From G020350405 sp964513655 (GTDB taxonomy: Bacteria; Planctomycetota; Phycisphaerae; Sedimentisphaerales; Anaerobacaceae): DNA of 12,752 nucleotides. A program made the position numbers and the translations under genes. Of this stretch, positions 5,076 through 12,471 are shown piece by piece. The stretch's first letter is position 1. Every line of letters starts with the position of its first letter. The notes beneath the pieces were generated by a model. The model ran no database searches, was not told the DNA's origin, and saw only the letters and a program-made list of their open reading frames with translations. The DNA is taken from assembly GCA_964513655.1 (NCBI GenBank), contig CAZENQ010000092.1:1-12752 (forward strand). The letters are read 5' to 3'.

Positions 5076-7988
5076 ATGAGTAAGAAACTATTTTTATTAA
5101 CCTCTTTTGTTTTGGTGCTGGCTTTTGTCGGTAGCGCTTCAGCCCAGATAGACCCAAACAACTGGCTGACGTGTTGGTGGAGCAATGGCAGCACGGACAG
5201 CAACCTATGGAGTGATGCCGACAACTGGTATGCGGCAGAGATGTGGTGGGACGACGGAAACGGGGTTCAAAAAATCCTTGAGAGAGAGCCGAATCAAGTG
5301 CCGGGGGTGAACGACATCGCCCTCATTGGAAAAGCAGCCGATTGGATCCCTTATCCCAACGATATGGCAAGCTTTGGTCCCATCGGTTCCTGCCTGATTG
5401 ATTCGAGCGTGACTGCCAACCCCTATTTTTTGTTTATTGGCGGCGACGCGACTGAGCCTAATCAGCCAAACCACCTTGAGATGACCGGCGGGACCCTTAC
5501 GATAAGGGTGGGCTCTGATGACTGGACCGGCCTTCACGTTGGTGGATATATGGAACATGGCGTCGGCTCGATGACCGTAAGAGGAAACAGCATCGTGGAT
5601 GTTAACTACCAAGATCCGGCCGACCCGTACGGTGGACTTCTGGATATCGGAGGCGGCGTGGATATCAACGACTATAATACCGTTGGTACATTTACTATGG
5701 ACGACAATGCTATAGTCAAATGCTATCACTTCGATGCTCCCGATGCATATGGTTCATCCCGAATGGAAGCTCACTTTAACCTTTTGGGTGGAAATTTTTA
5801 CATCACCGCCGATAATGTGGGGTGGGGGACCTTCTGGCTGGGCGAAACGGGCTCGGCTCAAACCTCAACATTCGACGTCCATGATGGCAAGGTCACAATA
5901 GAAAGCAGCGGAATTGAAGAAGATGGCCCTGAACAATTCGTCAACTTGATAAACGGGTGGATTGACGAGGGTAAAATCACCGCCTTTGGCGGGGCCGCGC
6001 CAAGGGCCGAACTGTATGTGAGCTACGACCCAGTTGCCACGGAGACTACGCTGCAGGCTATTTCCACGACGCTGGGTCAGGCCTGGAACCCGGACCCACG
6101 TCCCGGCAGTAGAATTGACTACAGACCTGTACTTGGCTGGTCGGCGGGAGACTATTCCTCAGGGCACGATGTGTACTTCGGCACCGATGAGACGGCCGTG
6201 GAAAATGCCACGACATCTTCACCAGAGTACAAGCCGCCACGGCTGGCTTTAGGGACTACCAGCTATAACCCCGGCCTGCTTGAGCTCGATACGCGTTACT
6301 ACTGGCGGATTGACGAGATCAATGGCGTCACGAGTATTGCCGACTGGCCCGGCCTGGTCTGGGACTTCAAGACGGCCAACTACCTTATGGTGGATGATTT
6401 CGAGTCGTACGTGAGCCAAACCGACCTGTGGAACGTATGGGACGACTACTGGGTCAACAGCACAGGCGCGGAAGTCTTCGTTGAGACGGACGCGAATTTT
6501 GTTCGCAGCGGCACGACCTCGATGAAGTACCTGTATGACAGCGCATATGTAAGCAAAGGTGCGTGTCTCGGTTCGATAGCCGAAACCGATACCACCAGCC
6601 TTGGAATCAGCTCTGACTGGAGTGCCAGCGGTATCGAGGCCCTGGTGCTGTATTTCAACGGCGAAGCGGGTAACAGCGCTACCGCCGGTGACCAGATGTG
6701 GCTGCAGCTTGAGGATACGAGCAGCAATTCCGGGACGGTGATGTACGACGGCGACACCAATGACCTGGCGGTGTACACGTATACGTGGACCGAGTGGAAC
6801 ATTGACCTGTCGGACGCCAATTTCAGCGGCGTTAGCATGGCGAATATCGACAAAATCCACATCGGCTTCGGCGGACCCACCGCAGGTGGAAACTGCAAGA
6901 CCGGCGGCTCAGGAAACCTGTATTTCGATGACATCGGGCTGTATCCGAGCAGGTGCGTGCCTGCGTACGGCCCGTCAATGGACCTGAACGGTGACTGCAT
7001 CGTTAACTGGGATGAGCTTGAGCTGGTGATAAATGACTGGCTGTTGCACGGCTTTGACGTTAATTCGACACCTCCTGCGACCGCGCCGTTAGCCCACTAC
7101 ACCCTCGACACCGAGGGCGGCACCGGCATCAAAGTCACTAACTCCGGCAGCCTGGGAAGCGCAGGCAACGGCAAGATCATCGACTTTTATTCGGCCGGCC
7201 CCGGCGGTCCGCTGACCTGGGAGACTCCAGGAGCTAACCATCCGGACGGTAGTGATCCAAACTATTGCATCCAGGTTTCGGGATACATTGACCAGTGGGT
7301 GGAAGTTAATGACTTTAACAGCATAGTTGGCGGTGGCTTCACTACAAACACGCTGACAATCTCGGCGTGGGTAAAGCGCTCCGGTGACCAGTATGAGTGG
7401 ACCGGTCTGGTGGTTGCAACAGATAACTTGCCTGCGGACGAACCTGATGTCCACGCTGCTCTTTCGCTCGGAGCCAACGACGATTGGACACCTGAGGGTG
7501 ATAATCCCGCCCTCAATACGCTGGCATACCATTGGGCAAATGTTCCGGATGCATGCGATGCTACCCCCGATGGATGGGACCAGATCTGGTGGTGGCGTTC
7601 AGGGTTACTTGTACCTGATGGCCAATGGACCTTCTGCGCAGTTGCAATTCAGCCGGAAGAGGCGAGCATGTATATGTATGTACCAGGTGGGTCTTTGCAA
7701 AAAGCAGTAAACACTGAGACGCACCTTCCAGAAACGTTTCTTGGCGACTGGAATATCGGTCGAGACGCCCGAACGCTTTGGGGCGAAAGAACCTTGAATG
7801 GCCAGATAGACGATGTGCGAATCTACGATTATGCCCTCTCGGACTCGGAGGTACTTTACTTGGCCGGGGTGGCCTCGACCCATGTCCCGGTGCCCTCAAA
7901 TGTTGACTTTGACAGCAGTGACGATATCGATTTCGTGGACTACGGGTATATAGCAGACGAGTGGCTTCTTGAGGTGCTCTGGCCATAG
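5076..7988 (+). CDS. Large secreted planctomycete protein: beta-solenoid-like, Fn3-like, CBM-like, LamG and split dockerin-like repeats
   Basis: A 970-residue secreted protein. ATG 5076 is chosen over a TTG at 5022 because AAGGAGGA (5063-5070) sits 5 nt before it and a classic signal peptide follows (MSKKLFLL to ASA, cut after A23). Residues 24-340 are rich in short Gly/Thr repeats such as MTGGTLTI and LHVGG, suggesting a beta-helix or sheet array. Residues 346-435 look like the Fn3-like module common in Planctomycetota (LGWSAGD, YYWRIDEIN). From 436 (YLMVDDFESY) to about 625 is a jelly-roll, carbohydrate-binding-like module. A dockerin-like EF loop at 636-647 (DLNGDCIVNWDE) is followed by a LamG/concanavalin-like domain at about 671-930 (ISAWVKR, GQIDDVRIYDYAL). 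A second EF-like loop at 944-955 and the tail WLLEVLWP end the protein. No catalytic motif is visible; adhesion or polysaccharide binding at the cell surface is inferred. It has its own promoter and terminator. Confidence 0.85.
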   Translation: MSKKLFLLTSFVLVLAFVGSASAQIDPNNWLTCWWSNGSTDSNLWSDADNWYAAEMWWDDGNGVQKILEREPNQVPGVNDIALIGKAADWIPYPNDMASFGPIGSCLIDSSVTANPYFLFIGGDATEPNQPNHLEMTGGTLTIRVGSDDWTGLHVGGYMEHGVGSMTVRGNSIVDVNYQDPADPYGGLLDIGGGVDINDYNTVGTFTMDDNAIVKCYHFDAPDAYGSSRMEAHFNLLGGNFYITADNVGWGTFWLGETGSAQTSTFDVHDGKVTIESSGIEEDGPEQFVNLINGWIDEGKITAFGGAAPRAELYVSYDPVATETTLQAISTTLGQAWNPDPRPGSRIDYRPVLGWSAGDYSSGHDVYFGTDETAVENATTSSPEYKPPRLALGTTSYNPGLLELDTRYYWRIDEINGVTSIADWPGLVWDFKTANYLMVDDFESYVSQTDLWNVWDDYWVNSTGAEVFVETDANFVRSGTTSMKYLYDSAYVSKGACLGSIAETDTTSLGISSDWSASGIEALVLYFNGEAGNSATAGDQMWLQLEDTSSNSGTVMYDGDTNDLAVYTYTWTEWNIDLSDANFSGVSMANIDKIHIGFGGPTAGGNCKTGGSGNLYFDDIGLYPSRCVPAYGPSMDLNGDCIVNWDELELVINDWLLHGFDVNSTPPATAPLAHYTLDTEGGTGIKVTNSGSLGSAGNGKIIDFYSAGPGGPLTWETPGANHPDGSDPNYCIQVSGYIDQWVEVNDFNSIVGGGFTTNTLTISAWVKRSGDQYEWTGLVVATDNLPADEPDVHAALSLGANDDWTPEGDNPALNTLAYHWANVPDACDATPDGWDQIWWWRSGLLVPDGQWTFCAVAIQPEEASMYMYVPGGSLQKAVNTETHLPETFLGDWNIGRDARTLWGERTLNGQIDDVRIYDYALSDSEVLYLAGVASTHVPVPSNVDFDSSDDIDFVDYGYIADEWLLEVLWP

Positions 7989-8018
7989 CCGTAAGGAAGT
8001 ACTTTGAAGTACGGCTAT
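7985..8018 (+). repeat. Inverted repeat spanning the stop codon of the dockerin/LamG gene
   Basis: ATAGCCGTA (7985-7993) is perfectly complementary to TACGGCTAT (8010-8018), with the stop codon TAG (7986-7988) inside the left arm. The 16-nt loop contains part of a competing small hairpin, GTACTT-TG-AAGTAC. No T tract follows. It may protect the mRNA 3' end or form a tandem structure with the terminator 26 bases downstream. Confidence 0.55.
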
Positions 8019-8043
8019 AGATGCCAATGATTTTGCACCGATT

Positions 8044-8079
8044 CGGGGCCTATACGGATTAGGTTCGGTATAGGCCCCG
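8044..8079 (+). terminator. Rho-independent-type hairpin after the dockerin/LamG gene
   Basis: CGGGGCCTATAC (8044-8055) and GTATAGGCCCCG (8068-8079) form a perfect 12-bp, GC-capped stem with a 12-nt loop, followed by TTGTCTTT. The stem is strong and the T tract imperfect. It lies 56 bases after the stop codon and separates this unit from the nucleoside hydrolase gene. Confidence 0.65.
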
Positions 8080-8138
8080 TTGTCTTTACCATTGTCTCAA
8101 GCCGGCGCCGCGCCACCAGTCTGAAAAGCATAATCCAC

Positions 8139-8166
8139 TTGACAAGACCGGCAGTTACCTTACCCT
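8139..8166 (+). promoter_or_regulatory. Candidate promoter of the nucleoside hydrolase gene
   Basis: A consensus TTGACA (8139-8144) is followed after 16 bp by TACCCT (8161-8166), a poor -10 matching three of six positions. Transcription would start about 46 nt before the ATG. The weak -10 overlaps a perfect palindrome at 8165-8176, as expected if access is regulated. Confidence 0.35.
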
Positions 8167-8176
8167 TATCGATAAG
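8165..8176 (+). promoter_or_regulatory. 12-bp perfect palindrome, possible operator
   Basis: CTTATCGATAAG is perfectly self-complementary, and beyond one mismatched pair the flanks AC and GT also match. It sits at the expected -10/+1 of the candidate promoter and 42 bases before the ATG. This shape fits a dimeric repressor better than an AraC-type protein, which uses direct repeats. The binding protein is unknown. Confidence 0.35.
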
Positions 8177-8218
8177 TGTGCAATAAAAGCTTCTGAGGTC
8201 AGTATAGGAGCGCAAGTT

Positions 8219-9241
8219 ATGAAGAGCCCGAAAACATCCTTTGTACAGTGTGTCATTTTGTCCAGCCTGGCATTGTTTTTGGTGATAATCAGTTCCTGCG
8301 TAACTGATGGGGAATCGAAGATGGGGCGGGAACAGCTTCAGTGTAAAAAGATGCCCGTGATTTTTGATACGGACATCGGCGACGATATCGACGATACGTG
8401 GGCGCTGGCTATGCTTGTCCAATCGCCCGAATTCGATATCAAATTGATTACAACTGGGGTAGGCGACACTTCGGCCAAGGCGAAAATCGTCGCTAAGATG
8501 CTGGAGGTTGCCGGCAGGACGGACATACCCATCGGGATTGGCCTGCCGTGCGGTGACAGGAACAAAGGTCACCGCCAGGACCAATGGGTAAGCAGCTACA
8601 AACTCTCGTCGTACCCCGGCACAATTCATCAGGATGGCGTGAAGGCCCTGATTGACACAATAATGGACAGCCCAGAGCAGATAACAGTGATTGCCGTTGG
8701 TCCCCTGCCCAATGTTGCGGCGGCGCTTGAGCGTGAGCCCCGGATAGCAGAGAAAGCAAGGTTCATCGGTATGCACGGCAGCGTTCGCCGGGGCTATGAC
8801 GGCAAACAGGAAGTGAGCAAGGAATATAATGTCGTCACTTACGTAAAAGAGGCACAAAAGGTCTTTACATCCGGCTGGGAGATGACAATTACCCCTCTGG
8901 ATACGTGCGGTATAGTCAAACTCAAAGGGGCAAAATACAAAAAAGTGTTCGAGAGCGACAAGCCGCTGGCTCGGGCGGTAATAGCGAACTATCGGGCGTG
9001 GGCAAAGAGCCAGGGGTGGGAGGAAGCCCAGGTCAATACGGCCAGCTCAACTCTTTATGATACGGTGGCCGTTTATTTAGCCATATCAACCGAACTGGTC
9101 CGGATGGAAAGGCTACCGATTCGCGTTACTGACGATGGGTACACGGCAATTGATGATAAGGGTAAACCAGTCAACTGCGCAACAGAGTGGAAGGATTTGG
9201 CCGCATTCGAAGATTTGCTGGTTAGCCGGCTGACGAAATGA
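8219..9241 (+). CDS. Inosine-uridine nucleoside hydrolase family lipoprotein
   Basis: A 340-residue exported member of the nucleoside hydrolase family, which removes the base from ribonucleosides (or related N-ribosides) using a Ca-bound Asp cluster. AGGAG (8206-8210) lies 8 nt before the ATG. The signal sequence ends in the lipobox I24-S25-S26-C27, so it is probably a lipoprotein; most characterised members are cytoplasmic. The metal motif is FDTDIGDDIDDTWAL (49-63), with D50, D52, D55, D56, D58 and D59; the classical form is DTDPGxDD. KEYNV (201-205) corresponds to the ribose-contacting EFN region, and TLYDTVAVYLA (278-288) supplies the last metal Asp (D281), but Tyr280 stands where classical IU-NH enzymes have a catalytic His. 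The substrate may therefore differ from plain nucleosides. The gene has its own candidate promoter and converges with the 961-residue ADP-ribosylglycohydrolase gene 63 bases away; no clear terminator is visible between them. Confidence 0.88.
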   Translation: MKSPKTSFVQCVILSSLALFLVIISSCVTDGESKMGREQLQCKKMPVIFDTDIGDDIDDTWALAMLVQSPEFDIKLITTGVGDTSAKAKIVAKMLEVAGRTDIPIGIGLPCGDRNKGHRQDQWVSSYKLSSYPGTIHQDGVKALIDTIMDSPEQITVIAVGPLPNVAAALEREPRIAEKARFIGMHGSVRRGYDGKQEVSKEYNVVTYVKEAQKVFTSGWEMTITPLDTCGIVKLKGAKYKKVFESDKPLARAVIANYRAWAKSQGWEEAQVNTASSTLYDTVAVYLAISTELVRMERLPIRVTDDGYTAIDDKGKPVNCATEWKDLAAFEDLLVSRLTK

Positions 9242-9304
9242 AAAGGATAAACACTTGGTGAGGGGCTTGGGCAGTCTGATTCTACTCATGTAAAATGTGC
9301 TGGC

Positions 9305-12190
9305 TTAATTTTTCTCTATTGTCCATATTATCTCAGTGGCGTCCCAGAAGTAGTCATCTTCACGGTCCACAGCGAAATAGATGCGGTCGCCTGCCGTTAG
9401 AGTGCCCAGATTATAAGTATTAGGGTCAGTTACCCAGTCCTGGTTCGTGGTGGCGACGATGTGGGTCAGCAGGCTTTTACTCTCGTCGAAGACCCTGTAG
9501 CCTGCCAGACTGCCTTCCCACCAGACCCTTCTCACTGCGAGGTCATATACGCTGTAGTTGCCTGCAACCGGCACGATAAAGGCCGCTACAGTCAGGTGGT
9601 CATTGTCCGGCGGGTGCAGCTGGAAATCCAGCACGCCCGCAGGAGTAGGGGTATTTGATTCGCCGCTGTCGGAACCGCGAGCGACGGTACTTTTTGCGGC
9701 GTAGGGATAGGCGTCATATCCACTGGTGGGTGCCCAGATGTGCTCGGCGTGGTTAAAGCCATCGGCATGAGAGCCATCGGTATAGGTATTAAATAAGCTG
9801 CCTTTGTTCACACCGTTATTATTGGTCGACTCATATAATTCAAGGTCAGCGGTAATTGCCAAACCATCTGTAACTGTCCCCTGTGGGCTTGTGGCCTGCA
9901 TAATAACGTCGAAGGACCTCCATACCCCCGCCACGAGAGGAGGACTGACGTTGATATTTACCGTTGCCGAGGTTGTTGTCTTGTTGTCATTGTCCGTCGC
10001 TCTGGCCTTTAGACTATGTGCACCTAAAGATGCGCCAGCCCAGTCAAAACTGTACGGTGCATTGGAATCTTCGCCTAATTTGGCGGCACCGTCGAAGAAC
10101 TCCACAAGCGTTACCGAGCCATCGGCGTCAGCAGCGTACACCTCGATAGTTATCGTATTGCCTTCATCGAAGGTGGCTCCATTGGAAGGGCTCGTAATCG
10201 ACACATAGGGCGCGCTGCCGGTGGGCGGAGCCGACATTGCGTCCAGTTCCAGTGCCGTTACATACCCCTTGCTGCCGCCTACGGGCCCTGTGATTCGTAT
10301 GCCCGCTGCCCGCACAGGAGCACTTAAAACGTAGTCGATAATCTGATAATCCTGGCTGGAATTCAGGGGCTCAGAGGCTGTCACCGACCCCGGGGGGGCC
10401 TGCCATACGCTGTTGACCTCCACTTCTACACCGGCGCTGGTGAACCATCCGCCGCCGACGGCGCTGGCCCCTTCTATGTACCGGATTATACTGACGTCGA
10501 CCTGCCGGTCATAAGTTACGCTCAGCGTCTGGATTTCCCCCGAATGATTACCAGTTTGCTGCGTAGAGTAGTACCAGGGGTCTCCCGACGGCCACCATTC
10601 ATCTCCTTTGAAGTTGTGCTCGAAGCCGTCGGCCATCTTTTCGATATCGGAGCTGACCGGCACATTAGCCTCGGGCGTAACCGTGCCGCCTAACTCACGC
10701 ACCCTGTTGTTTGCGCTTTGCTGCATTTCTAAGCACAGCGGGTTCTGCTCCAAAGCGGTAGCGGAGCTGGCCACAGGCAGCAGCCATTCGTTGCTGTTTG
10801 CATCCACAGTGCCGCCTGCATCCTCGATAGCTATATCGATGGTATCAAGCATACGGTTAGCCAACATAGTGAACGTATCTTCCGCGTCCGAATCTGAAGG
10901 GAGGTAGTCCGGCATATTGTCACGGGTGCGGTTTATCCAGTAGCGGTCTGAAAAGCTTGTTCCAACAAACTCAGCCACAAGGTCACTATACCCGTACATA
11001 AACCCGAGCAGGCCGCCGAGCGTTGCAGTTGAATTGTCAGAATCCCAGCCGGACAGCGTGCCGATTTTCACGGTTTTCTTGTAGTCGCCCTCGCCATACA
11101 GCAGGGCCATGATTCCGGCTGCGAAATTCACCGAAGACTCGTACCAGGTCTGGTATCTGAAGCCGTTTGAAGCGGCGTTGAGCTGATATCGGTCGTATAT
11201 CTTGTCGCGTGTCGATTCCCAGTCGTCCTTGTTGGAGTTGGCTAAGTAATCAACTTTTACAAAATCGTAAATATCCGCGGATTTGGAGGTGTCCGGGATG
11301 TACTTGCGTACCTCATCGGCCAGCCACAGGACCTGGTCTTTTCTGGAAAGACTTGTGTCCACATCGCTCGCCAGGCAGTAGAGCAGCATGAAATACTGTG
11401 CCGCATGCGCTGCGTAACCTGTAGCAACGGTGCGAATTGGTAAATCCGCCATCTTCATTGCCATATCCGGCATGCCGGGTGCATATACGCCGAAAATCTC
11501 CGTCGTAAGCTGGGCGTCAATCATCAGGGCCAGGTCATTCAGCGCGAGCATTCCTGTCTGTGGTGTTGTGTAACCATCGTTCATTAAATCCCATGCTTTT
11601 TTGTCTGAGACCCATATGAAAGTGGGATTCATGTGCAGCAACCAGCCGTCTCTTATTTGCTGACCGGTGAGCATGTTTGTCTGATGCTGGTCCATAAGAT
11701 GAGAGTATACGTATTCGATATCCGTATCATCGTCAGCAGCCCATGGGTCCTGGTTGACGACAAAATCAATCACATAGCCATGGCAGCCTACAGTGCCCCA
11801 GTCGGTATCTGTGTAGAAGGGAGGCGAACTCTTGCAGCCTTCTGTTCGGATTCCCGTCCAGTTCGCGAGGCACTCTCCCAGCCAAAGTGCACGCAGCCGG
11901 TCTGCATAATCGGCCCGGTCAATAACACGCACCTTGCCGAAGTTTCGTGCCAGCAGTTCAAAGTCATCCATATTCACGCCTGCTGCACCACCCAGGTCAG
12001 CTTCGCAGCCGGGGGCAGAACAGCCTGCATCCAGCCAGTAATCGCAGAGAATCTTAAGGTCTTCGAGGCCAACTATACCGTTAGCACTCAAATCTCCCTG
12101 TACAGGAGCCGCACTGGTGGAGCCGGTTAAGGATATAACGAACAACAGTGTGAGTAAAAGAACCTTCGAAGAATCAAACATTTTCATCAT
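9305..12190 (-). CDS. Secreted ADP-ribosylglycohydrolase-fold protein with N-terminal dockerin-like, discoidin-like, Ig-like and C-terminal beta modules
   Basis: A 961-residue secreted protein on the minus strand. The first Met of the MMKM cluster is preferred because AAGGA (complement of 12197-12201) lies 6 nt upstream. A signal peptide (LLLTLLFVISLTG, cut near A27/A28) is followed by a dockerin-like pair: a complete EF loop at 33-44 (DLSANGIVGLED) and a degenerate one at 65-76. Residues about 91-450 are the ADP-ribosylglycohydrolase domain: DDDTDIEY (153-160) gives the first Asp-Asp metal pair and GWDSDNSTATLGGLLG (381-396) keeps D383 and D385, so unlike the 674-residue homologue it could be catalytic. 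A discoidin-like module follows (about 515-652, GGWFTS at 580-585), then a bacterial Ig-like domain (661-750: ITSPSNGATF, VEFFDG) and a C-terminal beta module (752-961, ending AGDRIYFAVDREDDYFWDATE). The likely role is hydrolysis of a ribosyl-type glycoside outside the cytoplasm; the substrate is unknown. It is convergent with the nucleoside hydrolase and divergent from a further family member. Confidence 0.9.
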   Translation of the reverse strand: MMKMFDSSKVLLLTLLFVISLTGSTSAAPVQGDLSANGIVGLEDLKILCDYWLDAGCSAPGCEADLGGAAGVNMDDFELLARNFGKVRVIDRADYADRLRALWLGECLANWTGIRTEGCKSSPPFYTDTDWGTVGCHGYVIDFVVNQDPWAADDDTDIEYVYSHLMDQHQTNMLTGQQIRDGWLLHMNPTFIWVSDKKAWDLMNDGYTTPQTGMLALNDLALMIDAQLTTEIFGVYAPGMPDMAMKMADLPIRTVATGYAAHAAQYFMLLYCLASDVDTSLSRKDQVLWLADEVRKYIPDTSKSADIYDFVKVDYLANSNKDDWESTRDKIYDRYQLNAASNGFRYQTWYESSVNFAAGIMALLYGEGDYKKTVKIGTLSGWDSDNSTATLGGLLGFMYGYSDLVAEFVGTSFSDRYWINRTRDNMPDYLPSDSDAEDTFTMLANRMLDTIDIAIEDAGGTVDANSNEWLLPVASSATALEQNPLCLEMQQSANNRVRELGGTVTPEANVPVSSDIEKMADGFEHNFKGDEWWPSGDPWYYSTQQTGNHSGEIQTLSVTYDRQVDVSIIRYIEGASAVGGGWFTSAGVEVEVNSVWQAPPGSVTASEPLNSSQDYQIIDYVLSAPVRAAGIRITGPVGGSKGYVTALELDAMSAPPTGSAPYVSITSPSNGATFDEGNTITIEVYAADADGSVTLVEFFDGAAKLGEDSNAPYSFDWAGASLGAHSLKARATDNDNKTTTSATVNINVSPPLVAGVWRSFDVIMQATSPQGTVTDGLAITADLELYESTNNNGVNKGSLFNTYTDGSHADGFNHAEHIWAPTSGYDAYPYAAKSTVARGSDSGESNTPTPAGVLDFQLHPPDNDHLTVAAFIVPVAGNYSVYDLAVRRVWWEGSLAGYRVFDESKSLLTHIVATTNQDWVTDPNTYNLGTLTAGDRIYFAVDREDDYFWDATEIIWTIEKN

Positions 12191-12227
12191 CCTCTTTCCT
12201 TAAGTTTTATTAGCAAAAATCCTCTAT

Positions 12228-12249
12228 ATTATATCATAACGCAAGTCAA
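12228..12249 (-). promoter_or_regulatory. AT-rich promoter-like region of the 961-residue protein gene
   Basis: Read on the minus strand, TATAAT (complement of 12228-12233) sits 38 nt before the start codon in an AT-rich tract, and TTGACT (complement of 12244-12249) lies only 10 bp upstream of it. That spacing is too short for a paired -35/-10, so the exact elements are unsure; a -10 without a good -35 is the safest reading. Confidence 0.3.
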
Positions 12250-12251
12250 AT

Positions 12252-12291
12252 TTAGCACAAAAAAATTACTACTTTGAACAACAGGTGCTAA
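12252..12291. repeat. Spaced 7-bp inverted repeat in the divergent intergenic region
   Basis: TTAGCAC (12252-12258) and GTGCTAA (12285-12291) are exact inverted copies separated by 26 bp that include an A7 tract, so their starts are 33 bp (about three helical turns) apart. The dyad lies just upstream of the minus-strand promoter region. It could be a two-site operator or a weak hairpin; chance is not excluded. Confidence 0.3.
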
Positions 12292-12327
12292 CTTCCTTCT
12301 ACAAAAGAGCTTACAAAACATCCGGAG

Positions 12328-12385
12328 TTGCCGGCATCTCCGATTCACCGCCTCGGACACGGCCGGTGCTCGGTTTTTTGGCAAC
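12328..12385 (+). terminator. Terminator-like or attenuator-like hairpin upstream of the last gene
   Basis: CCGA-TT-CACCG (12340-12350) pairs with CGGTG-C-TCGG (12364-12373), directly followed by TTTTTT (12374-12379), the form of a + strand intrinsic terminator. An outer pair GTTGCC (12328-12333) with GGCAAC (12380-12385) encloses it. CGGAG (12323-12327) can alternatively pair with CTCCG (12338-12342), overlapping the terminator's left arm. No + strand gene lies upstream for it to end, since the neighbour is on the opposite strand. Confidence 0.45.
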
Positions 12386-12392
12386 GAAGAAC

Positions 12393-12421
12393 TTGTCGAG
12401 CATTATCGCCTGGCTTATAAT
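12393..12421 (+). promoter_or_regulatory. Sigma70-type promoter of the last ADP-ribosylglycohydrolase gene
   Basis: TTGTCG (12393-12398, four of six consensus bases), exactly 17 bp, then a perfect TATAAT (12416-12421). Transcription would start near 12428, giving a leader of about 44 nt before ATG 12472. It lies just after the terminator-like hairpin, so this start is insulated from any upstream + strand transcript. Confidence 0.6.
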
Positions 12422-12471
12422 CCAAGGCGGTTGAATGAATAACTGAATTGTGTATTGACAGGAGAAAGAAG

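Noticed and set aside
6249..7000. Minus-strand open frames of 203 and 184 codons
   Set aside because: Both are opposite the recognised CBM-like part of the secreted protein and overlap each other; no family features.
8015..8857. Minus-strand open frame of 280 codons
   Set aside because: It lies mostly opposite the nucleoside hydrolase, whose metal motif and lipobox are clear, and its translation shows no recognisable domain.
12328..12385. Integron attC site, suggested by GTTGCC/GGCAAC ends
   Set aside because: The end motifs are in the wrong orientation for attC core sites and there is no integrase or cassette structure nearby.
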